From the NCBI RefSeq assembly GCF_040802235.1, contig NC_133161.1:144947121-145011120 (forward strand): a stretch of DNA of 64,000 nt. Reading direction: 5' to 3'. Positions 45,000 through 55,939 of this stretch are shown in pieces (the first letter of the stretch is position 1; each line of letters opens with the position of its first letter). The notes beneath the pieces were generated by a model, which was given only the letters and a program-made list of their open reading frames with translations, was not told where the DNA came from and ran no database searches. This DNA is from Manis javanica. Lineage: Eukaryota; Chordata; Mammalia; Pholidota; Manidae. The position numbers were made by a program, and so were the translations under genes.

Positions 45000-46110
45000 A
45001 GGACAGTAATAGTTCTGCCTCACAGAAATACTTTGGGTGGGGGCAGTGAGACCCCCCAGTCCTGCTTCCCCGCCTGCCTTCCAAGGCCAGTGGATCCAGT
45101 AAGTCGTAGGGCTTTTGCTGAGTGTTAAGTTTGGGCCCAGAGTTGAATTCTGAGGACTAAGAAAGGCTCAACTGCCTCTCGGGGTCCCCTTCTCTGTCCC
45201 TCCCTTACACAGCCTCAGTTTTATTGCAAAATCAAAAGTGAACAAATCATTTTAAGTTTTTCCCACTGATGATGCAGCTGCTTGCAAACATGTTAGACAG
45301 ACAGGCTAAGAGTGAGGACATCCGAGGTCAGGGCGCAGACACGCTGAGGGCTGTGTCCCTGTGGGCTGAGGTGGGATCCAGATCAGAGAACAATTAACAG
45401 CACATGTTTATGGACCACCAATAGTTAACTCTGTTGACTTTCTCCAAGTGTGACTGTATTATTTTTTCTTCTTGGTTTGTAAGATATTTCTACATATTAA
45501 GGCTCTCAATATGGTCAGAATATTTCAATGAAAGGGCGCCCAATGATTTAAGAGTCAACATCGCAGACTAGGAGTGCATTCCAGGGCAGGGAGGGCCCTG
45601 GGCCATTAGGAGGATGGGATGCTCTGTCGTAAGGCCTTGGGGGTCAGGTGTTCCCCTTACCAGCCTTCACATGCATGCAGGAATCATTCCCAGATTGACA
45701 ACCAGAATTCAGAACTTGGAAACACTTAAAAATTGGAATATGTCACATAAAAATAACGGATTTCCACCACACTTTGAAAAATCAGAAGATCTAGCAAAGA
45801 AGGACCCCACATTCCCTCCTATCAACCATCTTCCACAGCAGGACCTTCTTTACATGGAAATGCATGGCCAGTTCACCCCAGTCCCCATTGCTCCCCAAGG
45901 TGATCCCAGGCAGCATCCCCCTTGCACTGTTACTTCCGTTTTCCCCTCATATATCCGATATTTGTGTTACTGAAATTTGAGTTTGCAACTCCTCATGGAG
46001 TTCAAAGACTTCCATTTATATGCAAATGACCTTAGAAGGACACAATGAATTGCCCAAGGGCACATGCCTGATTGTACAGTCAAATCCTCTATCTGGGTAT
46101 CCTGGGACCT
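45000..46110. other. Intergenic; MIR-like fragment at 46020-46100
   Basis: Only a short MIR-like fragment ('gaattgcccaagggcacatg') is visible. No exon was recognised. Confidence 0.35.
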
Positions 46111-47233
46111 AGTTATGATTTAAAACTCACAGACTCTCCATGGAAATTCACAGACATTGTTAATCCCTGATTACAGGGCTGGTGTGCGGCTTGAGTTGGG
46201 GTCACCTGGGAGCATCTGAATTTGGCTGATACTGGGCTGTGGCAGTGGTCTCCTGGCCTGGCATGGAGATGCCCAGTAGTCTGACCCTGTGCCATGTTCC
46301 CACAGGGAGAGGAAACCACAGTGGCTGAGGTGAGAACTGGAGGTTGCCCTGAGTGGGCAGAGGCAGCCACAGGCAGCTGCAGCAGGCCGATGCCTGGCTT
46401 CGATGCACCCTCTACATCCTTTCTGCAAAAACTGCTGCCATGAGCAGAAATGCACCAACGTGCAAAGTGTGAGAGCGAGTGCCCCGGAATCTGCCCTCCA
46501 CCCCACCAGGGCTGCGGGCGGCTCTTGCGACTCAGCCTCAGGCTCAACCAGGCACATCTTTCAGACAACTGAGGGTTAAAAAAGAGGTGTTTTGACCCAC
46601 AGGTGGCTGTGGTTTGAGCAGGGGAGCAGGGGGAGGGGACCCAGGCTCCCTCGTTTGGCGCCAGGCCCTGGCCAGCAGGTCTGCCTGGCCTTGGGAGTGG
46701 GTGGTGATGTGCAGCTGGGGGCCAAGCTGCAGAGAAACAAGTCCCAAGTGGTGGCCCGCTCCGCCCTCCTCCCGTCCGCCACATCGAGCTCCTCGTTTGC
46801 TATTGCCCAGAAGTTCTCCATAGCTCCCCTCCTGTGGCCGGACGCTCCATCCCAGAGGCGTCCTGCCTGCTCCCCTGGCCCTCTAGGCCTCTCTTGCCAC
46901 TCTGATGGCCCCGAGCAAGGGCGGGACTTCCAGGGTTGTGGGGATAAAGGCTCTGGCTCTGCTTTACCAGCACCTCACTCACATTGGACAAGTGCTCTCT
47001 GCAGATTGTCCATGGTCTCTACGGGGCCTGGCCAGTGCGTGGGGCTGGGACATGAACCAGCTTGAGGCCACACTGCTCTGAGCACACAGATTGGCACCCA
47101 CGTCCTGGCAAACCCTCTTAGCACCACAAATGACAGGGGGGCTGAGTCCCTTACTCCCCTGCCCAGGAGGTCGTGACACTCCAAGCAGAGTGGAGAGACC
47201 AGAGACTGGGAGGCTGCCCCCGCAGATCCTCAC
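46111..47233. other. GC-rich DNA left of the TREH minus-strand block, no exon recognised
   Basis: Long overlapping minus-strand frames (46113-46784 and others) are rich in Pro, Ser and Ala and have no family signature, so they look like composition artefacts. It would be the intron following exon 47356-47234 if the block were whole. Confidence 0.4.
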
Positions 47234-48003
47234 ATGGGGCCCCCGTAAGGGACAGAGTAGCTATTCAGGACATAGCTTTTCCACCCCAGGCTCACAGAGA
47301 CGCTCCTGTTCACAGTCCCGAAGTCCAGTTCCAAGGCCAAGGTCCCAATGTGGTCCCTGGGGGGAGCAGGCCACACCTCAGCCCACGCACACCTGCTCAG
47401 CCCTGCCTTGGGGGTCTCGGGTGGGGGCCCGCAGGGCAGCAGGGTCACGGACCCACCGCAGGAAGGCCGTGTCGTTGGTGTGAGTCACGTAGCGCTCCAT
47501 CATGAGGGTCAGAAGGGGCGGCTGGCTCCGCTGCAGGTAGTACACGTGGGCCCCGTTGGGGACATGCCCATAGCTGCCAACACGGAGGCCAGCTGAGACA
47601 CAGCTGCCCGGCCTCCAGGGCAATCCAGCCACAAGCCCAGGGCACTGCTTCTCCTCCACGCAGCCGGGCCCCCCTTACTTTTTCACCAGGTCCAGGAAGT
47701 TCTGCAGCATGCCCTTCACCGTCCCAGTCATCTCAGAGAGGAGCAGCCCCTCCATCACCCAGTAGGAGTCCCTGGGGGAAGGGCCCGCTCAGGCATCGCC
47801 CATGCCACCCTCTGCCCTGCATGCCCGCCCTGCTCAGAGCACCCCGCTGGCCCTGGCTCCCACCTCCCTGCCCCATGCCACCCCGCAGCGCCCGCCTCAC
47901 ACCAGTAGTAGAATTCAACAAAGCGCCCGCCAGGCACAATGAAGGGGTGCTCCGAGTACATCAGGGAGAAGTGCTCAGGGTGGCTGGAGACCGCTGGCTT
48001 CAC
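47234..48003 (-). pseudogene. TREH: Trehalase (TREH) middle exons, four, on the minus strand
   Basis: Read on the minus strand, four exons with proper splice sites and phases join in frame: 48003-47903, 47771-47679, 47573-47457 and 47356-47234 (434 nt). They code a GH37 trehalase segment: FSLMYSEHPFIVPGGRFVEF, then YYW|DSYWVMEGLLLSEM (trehalase signature 1, PGGRFxExYxWDxY, across the first junction), YGHVPNGAHVYYLQRSQPPL, and LALELDFGTVNRSVSVSL to VPYGGP. This is roughly residues 140-285 of the about 580-residue enzyme. There are no stops. One odd residue is Gly where DFWT is usual. TREH is an intestinal and renal brush-border, GPI-anchored enzyme that splits trehalose to two glucose. Upstream exons (about 30-140) and the following catalytic-acid exon are not recognised nearby. 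The orientation is opposite to the other TREH pieces, so this block cannot splice with them. Confidence 0.85.
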
Positions 48004-49129
48004 CTGCAGGGGGAGAGGGCACAGGGAGCCCAGAGGCCCCAGGGGCTGGAGGCTGGAGGGGCTGCAGCGGCAGAGGCCCTGGCAGTTGCTGGCTTTGGGG
48101 CCTGGCGGCCCAGGCTTGAGCTCTTCTCTGCTGCTGCCCTGCCATGTGGCTTTGCTCAAGGCCTGAGCCGTGGGGCCCTGGGCTGCTTGTCCCCACCTGC
48201 TGGCGTCTGGAGTCCCAGCTAAGCTCGGGGGTGTGCAGGAGCCCTGGGCACCCCACCTGGCCCTGGCAGGTGCTCACCAAGCAGCATCTGTCTCCTGTCA
48301 GGACCCAGGAGGGGACAGTCTCCTCCAGCTCCCCTTGTCTCCCAGGTCTCTGCTGCTCCCACCAACCCAGACCCAGACACTAGACCCCCATTGTCTGGCC
48401 CACCCTTCCTGTGCAGGAAGCCCCAAACCCTCTGCCTGGTGAGGCGGATGTGGCTGACGTGGCCGAGGCAGAGCCACGGTAGGACCAGGGGTCTCACCAT
48501 GTGTACGGATCTGGAAATTTCTCTGTGCATTCCCTCCTAGCTCTGTCTGAGCGAGTGGTGGGGTAGCACGGTGTTAGAGGGGAGGTCAGCGTGTCAGTTG
48601 TTTTGAGGGGAGCAGCAGAAGGGGGCGGGCTTGTTCCTGAAGGCTTGGGGAGGAAGCAGGCCAAGCAGGCAAAGGAGCCCAGATCCCCACTGGGTGCCAG
48701 GGGCGCCAGGGCGCTGGGGCCGGCGGGGGGACGGGTGCTGTGCAGCCTTGGGCAAACTGCTGCCTGCTCGGAGCCTCGGGAGAGGAGAGGAAATGCCTGG
48801 CAGACCATGCTGGTCACTCGTTCCTGCGCAGAGGCCCTGCCGGGAGCTCAGGAGAGCGGGAGCCCGGCCAGGGAGGAGCCACCGCCATGGGTGTGGGAGG
48901 CAGGCCTGAGCAGCCTGGAGGTGGCAGGACAGGCTGTTTGCCTTGGGGAGACTGGAGGACTTCAGGGAGGAGGCGAGGAGGTATAAGTAGGTGCTCCTAC
49001 TCACCCTCCGAGGAATTCTTTCCACAGAGCTTCTGCACGTTCCAAAAATCTGGGCCCTGGTTATACATCTAAACCCGAAGCCACATGTGAGGGCTACTGC
49101 AAAGCTATGGACAGCTGTAATTTGCAGGA
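48004..49129. other. Segment between the two opposed TREH blocks, possible inversion breakpoint zone
   Basis: It is GC-rich with several frames open on both strands but no TREH exon recognised. The stretch 49019-49129 may be decayed sequence of the exon just 5' of the premature stop. A junction between the inverted and direct blocks must lie here or nearby; I see no repeat marking it. Confidence 0.4.
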
Positions 49130-50817
49130 ACAGTGCTCGACTGATCCGAAGGCCGTCCTGTGAGGTGAGGAGATGGGTGCCTGGTTTGACTACTGCTCAG
49201 AACATGGACGGATCCTGGAGTTTTACCCATTCAACCACTGTCCTCTCTGGACCAGCTGCTCTTCTGACATGGGTGTCGTGGACAAGGCTTTGAAATATCT
49301 GGAGGTGAGGGGGACAGCAGGTGGGCTGGGACCCTGGGGCAGGACCCCGCTCTCTCCCTGACTCTGACAAGTCACCTCTGGCAAGTGGCAGCCACTCCCT
49401 CCTCCTCTTCGGCCCTGTCTCAGCCTGCGGGCCCCGCCAGGGCCACCAGGGGGCAGCCGTGAGCCACGGAGAGAAAGCCCAGCAAAGGGACATGTGCCTT
49501 TAGGAGGGCCCAGCCTCCTGGCTCCCCCAGCAGCCCCAACCCGCAGTCCTAGTGACTCTGGAACCTTATAGGCCAACCAGATCCTGACCTACCAGTACGG
49601 GGTGCCGACCTCTCTCCAGAAGACAGGCCAACAGTGGGACTTCCCCAATGCCTGGGCGCCCCTGCAGGACCTCATCATCAGAGGTAGGGAGGCAGGGATG
49701 CGGCAGATCCCAGGGCCCTCCCCGCCACCCCCTGCCTGTGGAGGTAGAGGCTTGGCCTCCCTGGTACAGGGGAGACATGGACAAAGGATGGGAGGGGGGC
49801 TTTCTCCGGCTCCTCTGCTCTCTTAGCCTCCCGCCCAGCAAACACTTACGTCCACCCCCACCTGTCAGGGGAATCAGCCCTCCTCTCTCCCTCCAAGCCT
49901 GGGCCCGGATGAAGAGCAGCCTGGCCTGCGGTCCCAGGAAGGTCTTGGGACCTGGGCCTCTTTCCCTCCTTGAGGCCACTAAGGCCTCTGCCGACCCTGG
50001 GAAGGGGGCTCTGGAGGCTCAGGGTCCTGCCTGGGGTGGGATCTAGGTCTGGCCAAGTCTCCTTCCCCTCGGACCCAGGAGGTAGCTTTCCAGCTGGCCC
50101 AGAATTGGATCCTAACCAACTTTGACGTCTACTCCAAAAAGTCAGCCATGTACGAGAAGGTGAGCAGGCCCTGAGCCCAGCCCCCTGGGGCCTCCTCCCC
50201 CGGTGAGCTGGAGGAGGGTCAGGCTTTGCAAAGCCCAGGCCCAGCCCAGCAGGGACACTGGCCGCGCCCAGTGGCCATTCGTAGGCACTGCAGGGTCAGA
50301 CTGCAGACAGACAAGCTTCTCCCAAAGGGGCTCCCAGTTCTTGCTTCCCCTGGAGGGCTGCGGAGGGGCCTGGGCTAGTGCCTGACCTTGGAACCCGTCC
50401 TCTTGTCCCTAGTATGACATCAGCAGCGGTGGGCAGCCAGGCGGTGGAGGGGAGTATGAAGTTCAGGTGAGCGGGCCAACATGCCGCAGGGAACCACAGG
50501 GTTCCGCTGTCCCCACAGCTCCCCGCGACCTCCCCAAGCTAGGCCTGGCTCCTCCCCCTGTGTGGTCCACAGGGAGCGTGGCTGTGCTCCCTGGAACCCC
50601 CGGGGGGCTGGCGGGACCACAGCCCCTGGGTGGGGACCCACACCCCCCCGGCGTGCCTCTGCAGGAAGGGTTTGGCTGGACCAATGGAGTGGTCCTGATG
50701 CTGCTGGACCGTTACGGCGACCGGCTGAGCTCGGGGACCCAGGGAGCCTTCCTGGCGCCTGGCTGCCTCCCAGGTGCCCTTCTGCTTGGCCTCCTGCTCA
50801 GCCTTCTGCCGCAGTGA
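49130..50817 (+). pseudogene. TREH: Trehalase (TREH) C-terminal exons, five, on the plus strand, with a premature stop
   Basis: Exons: about 49130-49304, 49572-49683, 50047-50159, 50413-50466 and 50665-50817. The first is degenerate. Its reading frame has TGA at 49161-49163 where the family has Trp (VLW before DEQTGAWFDY), and 5' of that the frame and sequence are disturbed. After the stop it runs GAWFDYCSEHGRILEFYPFN to DKALKYLE. The other four are clean: QWDFPNAWAP (trehalase signature 2), QEVAFQLAQNWILTNFDVYS, GGQPGGGGEYEVQ, EGFGWTNGVVLMLLDRYGDR, then a hydrophobic tail LPGALLLGLLLSLLPQ with TGA at 50815-50817, as expected for a GPI signal. Borders are AG/GT and phases match. The exon expected to hold the catalytic acid (WDFSSRW region) is not found. 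L1 sequence starts about 160 bp after the stop codon. Confidence 0.88.
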
Positions 50818-51737
50818 TGGCTTCACTGCCCCATCTGCTTTTGCTTCCTCATCTGGCCCCGGCTCCTGCGCATTGAACTTCTGCATGAGCTCCTTCCTCG
50901 TCCTGCCTCTTCATCCTCCATTCCTGGACTCTATTCCTCTCCCTCATCCACCCAGCCAGTCCTCGTCACAGTGGGTCAGGAAGTTCAAAACAACTATGAT
51001 TAATATGTTAGGTGCTATGATGGAAAAAGTAGGCCATATGCCAGAACATATAGGTAATGTAATCAAAGAGATGGAAATTCTTATAAATATGAGTAAATGA
51101 GAAATATCAGAAATAAAAAAACACTGTAGCAGAAATGAACAATGTCGTTGATGGGCTCATTATTAGAGTGGACAGAGCTGAGGAAAGATTCAGTGAGATT
51201 GAGGACATGTCAGGAGAAACTTCTAAAACTCAAAAAAAAAAAAAGTCTGAAACAAAGAACAAAATATCCAAGAACTGGCTGACAACTACAAAATGTGTAT
51301 ATGTATTAATGGGAACATCAGAAGGAAAAGAAAGAGGGAGGAAGATAAGTAATATTTGAAGCAATGATAACTTGAGAATTTCCCAAAATTAATGTCAGGC
51401 AGCAACCAACTTATCCAGGAAGCTCAGAGAACACCCAGCAGAATAACTGCCCCCAAATCTGCACCTATGCATATCACATTCAAACCACAGGAAATCGAAG
51501 ATAAAGAAAAAAATTCTTGAAAGAAACCAGAGGAAAAGATGACATTACTTGTAGAGGAATAAGGATAAGAATTACATTGTATTCATCCTCAGATACCATG
51601 TAAGCAAGAAGATAGTAGAGAGAAATATTTAGGGTTGAAAGAAAAAAAGTGGACATATGAAAAAATGAGAATATCAAGAGATAGAAATTGTGAAAATAAA
51701 CCAAGCAGATTATGGAGTTTATAAAAATAAACCAATC

Positions 51738-51984
51738 AAAACCGAAAGTTTCTGTGATGACTGCCCTTGTACTGTTCACCATGTAAGAACTTATTCACTA
51801 TGTAAGAATTCATTCATCACGTAAGAACTTGTTCGTTATGCTTCAGAAGATTGGAGACTGACGAGAATTAGGCTTGAGATGGATTAATGATTGTGCATTG
51901 AGCATTGACCCCCCTATACAGAATTTTATTGTTGTTAGCAACCATTTGATCAATAAATATGAGAGATGCCCTCTCAAAAAAAAA
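51738..51984 (+). mobile_element. ERV-derived retroposon, copy 2 (strongly 5'-truncated)
   Basis: It starts inside the U3-like part ('accgaaagtttctgtgatga'), has AATAAA at 51952-51957 and an A tail 18 nt later. An 11-bp direct repeat AACCAATCAAA flanks it (51730-51740, 51987-51997). It shares sequence and 3' end point with copies at 4366 and 55357. Confidence 0.85.
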
Positions 51985-54024
51985 TGAACCAATCAAACTC
52001 TGGAACAGTTACAATAATTGAAATAAAAAAAATTCACTAGAAGGGTTCAATAGCAGATCTGTACAAGTGAAAGAATCAGAGAACTTAAAGATGATACAAT
52101 TGACATTATCATGTCTGAGCAAAAATAAAAAAGAATGAAAAAAGTGAACATAGACAAAGGACCCATGGATTACCATCAAGAAGACCAACATTCTCACTAT
52201 GGGAGTCCCAGAAGTGGAATAGAGGGAGGAAGGGGAGGAAAGAATTTTTAAAGAAATAAAGCCTAGGATTTGATGGAAGACATGAATCTATGAATCTAGA
52301 AACCAAGAGTCCCAAAGAATACTAAATATGAGAAACCTGGAGACACATCAAGATTCATTACAATCAAACTGTTGAAAGACAAAGAGAGAGAGAATCTTGA
52401 AAGCAGCAAATGAGAAACAACTCATTAGGCACAAGTTATCCTCAATAAGATTAACTACCAAGTACTCTTTGGGAATCATGGAGGCCAGAAAGCAGCAGGA
52501 TGGCATATTTAAAGTGCTGAAAGATAAAAGAGTCAACCAGAAATTCTATACATGGCAAAACTGTACTTCATAAATGAGAGAAAATTTAAGTCATTCACAG
52601 ATGAACAAAAGTTGAGGTGGTTTGTACTACTACCCCCGCTCCACAAGAAATGCTAAAGAAACCTTTCAGGTTGAAATGACATTAGGTAGTAACTAATGCC
52701 ATATGAAGAAATAAAGATCTCCAATAAAGGTAAATACATGGGCAAATATAAAAGCAGGTATCATTTTATTTTCTTTTGTAACTCCACCTTTAATATAATA
52801 GAGAATTTGAAAGGCAACCTTGTGAAAAATATACATTTGCTTTATTGGGCACACATGAAAAGGTATCATTGGTGACAACAATAAAATAATGGGAGGAGGA
52901 CAGAGATGTATTGCAGATGTATACTAACAAAGTTAAGTTGGCATTAATTTGAGCTAGCTTGTTATAAAGTTAGGATGTTAACTGTAATTCCTATAGTAAC
53001 TACAAATAAGTCATCAAAAAAACATACACAAAAGGAAATGAAAAGGGAATCAAAATGTTTCACTGCAACAAAATCAACTAAACACAGAAGAAATCAGTAA
53101 TGGAGGTAATGAGGGAAAAAGTGGTATAAGGCATGCAGGAAAAAAACAGCAAAATAGCAGAAGTAAGATTAAATTCTCCAATCAAAAGGCATAAAGTAGA
53201 AGAATGGACTTTTGAAAAAATGATCCATCTGTCTTCTGTCTATTAGTGACTCACCTTAGATCCAAAGACACAAATAGATTGAAAGTGTAAAGACAAAAAA
53301 AGATATCTCATGTAAATAATAACCAAAATAGGGCCAGGGTAGCTATACTAATATCAGACAAAATTGACTTCAAGTCAAAAACTGTTATAACGGACAAAAA
53401 GGGCATTCTATATTGATAAAAGGGTTAAGTCATCAAGATTAATAATTATAAATATATGCACTAAACAACAGAGCTCAAAAATATATGAAGCAAACACTGA
53501 CAGAATTGAAGGGCAAAATAGACAGTTCTGTGATAATAGTTGGAGACTTCAATACATGACTTTAAATAATGGATAGATTATCCAGACAGAAGATTAATAG
53601 GGAAACAGAAGACTGAGCAACACAATAAAACAACTAGAGCTCTGTACCCAACAACAGAATTCACATTCTTCTCAAATGCACATGGAACTTTCTCCGGGAT
53701 ATGTTAGGCCACAAAACAAGTCTCATTAAATTTTAAAAGATCAAAATCATACAAAGTATCTTCTCCAACCACAGTGAAATGAAACTAGCAATAAATAAGA
53801 GAAGGAAAAGTGAAAAAATTTTAAATGGAAATTAGACAACATGCTTTTAAACATCCAAGAGTCAAAGAACAAAATCACAAGGGAAATTAGAAAATACTTA
53901 CAGATGAATGAAAACAAGAGCACAACATGCCAAAATTTATGGGATACAGCAAAGGCAGCTCCCAGAGGAAAATTTATAGCCACAAATGTCTACATTAAAA
54001 AATAATGATCTCTTGTTTTTTTTT

Positions 54025-54131
54025 TAGATTATGGAATGCTTCATGAAGTTGCATGTCATCCTTCAGTAGGGGCCATGTTAATCTTCTCTGTATTATTGCA
54101 ATTTTAATATATGTGCTGCCAAAGCAAGCAC
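54025..54131 (-). pseudogene. U6 snRNA pseudogene
   Basis: On the minus strand it begins GTGCTTGCTTTGGCAGCACA (54131 downward), continues through 'cagagaagattaacatggcc' and ends 'gaagcattccataat' followed by an A-rich tail. That is U6 with about a dozen changes. A near-repeat AAAAANAATGA flanks it, consistent with LINE-mediated insertion into the old L1. No U6 promoter is expected to be retained. Confidence 0.88.
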
Positions 54132-54762
54132 AAAAAGAATGAACTTATATCAATAACCTAACTTTACTATAACTTTGAGGAACTGGAAGAAGAGCAAACT
54201 AAACCTAAAACTCACAAAAGGAAGTAAATAATAACAATTAGAGAAGAGATAAATAAAACAGGAAATAGAAAATCAGTAGAGACAATCAAGGAAACCGAAA
54301 GTTGGTTCTTTGAAAAAAATCAACAAAACTGACAAATCTTTAACCAGAAAAAAGAAAATTGATTGATAAAAAAAAGAGGAGACACAAAAAAATAAAATCA
54401 GAAATGAAAATGGGGCCATTACCACTGACTTTACAAAAATAAAAAGACAATACTATGAACACATATGTGCCAACAAATTAGTTAACCTAGAGGAAATGGA
54501 CAAATTCCTGGAAACATACAAATCACCTAAACTGATGAAAAAGAAATGGGAAATCTCAGCAGACTTATAAAGAGGTTGTAATTAAAAGCCTCCTACAAAG
54601 AAAACTCCACATTATACTTAATTTTATGTGTCAACTCGGCTAGGCCAAAGTACCCTGACATTTAGTCAAAGATTGTTGTAGATGTCTCTATGAAGGAATT
54701 TTTTTGGTTAGATTAACCTTTATATCAATAGCCTTTGAGTGAAGTAAATTACCTTTGTCAAC

Positions 54763-55142
54763 TGTAAGAAAAAAATAGCCAGTTTACCAGCAAGATGAGC
54801 TTATTTGGAAATAGCAAAGGAACTACAATTCAGGACATGCAAACTCTGTTGGCCCACAGGCAAGTCCGGGGAACAAAGGGGAGGAGCATTCTTTTCTAAA
54901 GGAAAGAAGGAAGTTGGGAGGTGCTGTTTGGAGCAAAAGTCAGTTGGAGGAAAGCTGGGCTGTAGCAACTTCTTATTGGCTGGGATGTTGCTGGGCAAGA
55001 AGAAAATCTTCCTCCCTCCTGCTGAGGTATATAAAGTAAGCTTCTTCCTTTGGGGTGAATAAAGGAAAACCTCATTTAAAATGGAGTTGGGAAATCCTGA
55101 AGGTAGAGCTGTCATGCTGTTACCACTGCCTGCACTTTCTCA
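54763..55142 (+). mobile_element. Probable solo LTR
   Basis: About 380 bp beginning TG and ending CA, with a TATA-like box tatataaag (near 55028) and AATAAA (near 55059) about 30 nt apart, the layout of an LTR promoter and polyadenylation unit. It sits cleanly within the older repeat. Exact borders and target duplication are not certain. Confidence 0.55.
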
Positions 55143-55356
55143 CCCTCAATAATGTGGGTGGGCCTCAGCTCATTGGTGGAAGACCTTAACAGAAAAATGC
55201 TGACCTCTTCTGAAGAGGGAATTCTAGCAGCGGAATGATTTTAGGTTTGAAGTGCAGCTCATCCCTGGTCCTCCAGTCTGCTGGCCTATTTGCAGATTTT
55301 GGACTTGTCAGCCCTCCCAAGGATTTTAAGCAAATTCCCTAAAATCAATCTCTCTG

Positions 55357-55939
55357 AATCGGGGAACAACAGTGGTGAAGCTTAGAACCTCACCCCCCCC
55401 CCCGTTTTGAGAGAAAGCTTCTGCATCCGTGGATGTTTTATTGCCCTTGTCTAGCTCGGATTAGCACATAGTCTACAGGCACACAGCTGATCATCTACAA
55501 TTGCTCTCTTACAGCACTAAACTATGTTTTCTAACTTTATCTTGCATCTACCTACCACTTCAGCATTTTATTAAAAATAAAAATAATAATAATAATAAAG
55601 GGAGAAATGTGGGATCCACATATAAATCAAGTATAAAAATCAAACGAATATTCATATTTGACCTGATTGTTTATAGTTCATAATGCGTGATCAAAACCGA
55701 AAGTTTCTGTGATGACTGCCCTTGCACTGTTCACCATGTAAGAACTTATTCACTGTGTAAGAATTCGTTCACCATGTAAGAACTTGTTCGTTATGCTTCA
55801 GAAGATTGGAGACTGACGAGAATTAGGCTTGAGATGGATTAATGATTGTGCATTGAGCATTGACCCCACCCCCATACAGAATTTTATTGTTGTTAACAAC
55901 CATTTGATCAATAAATATGAGAGATGCCCTCTCAAAAAA
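55357..55939 (+). mobile_element. ERV-derived retroposon, copy 3
   Basis: The internal part is followed by the purine tract aaagggagaaa and TG (55609), AATAAA at 55910-55915, and an A tail from about 55934. Flanks AAAATCAATCTCTCTG (55341-55356) and AAAATCAGTGTCTCTG (from 55940) are a decayed target duplication. It matches copy 1 over its full length. Confidence 0.85.

Noticed and set aside
46113-46784. 223-codon minus-strand open frame near the TREH block
   Set aside because: Pro/Ser/Ala-rich, overlapped by other open frames on both strands, no family motif. It looks like a GC-composition effect.
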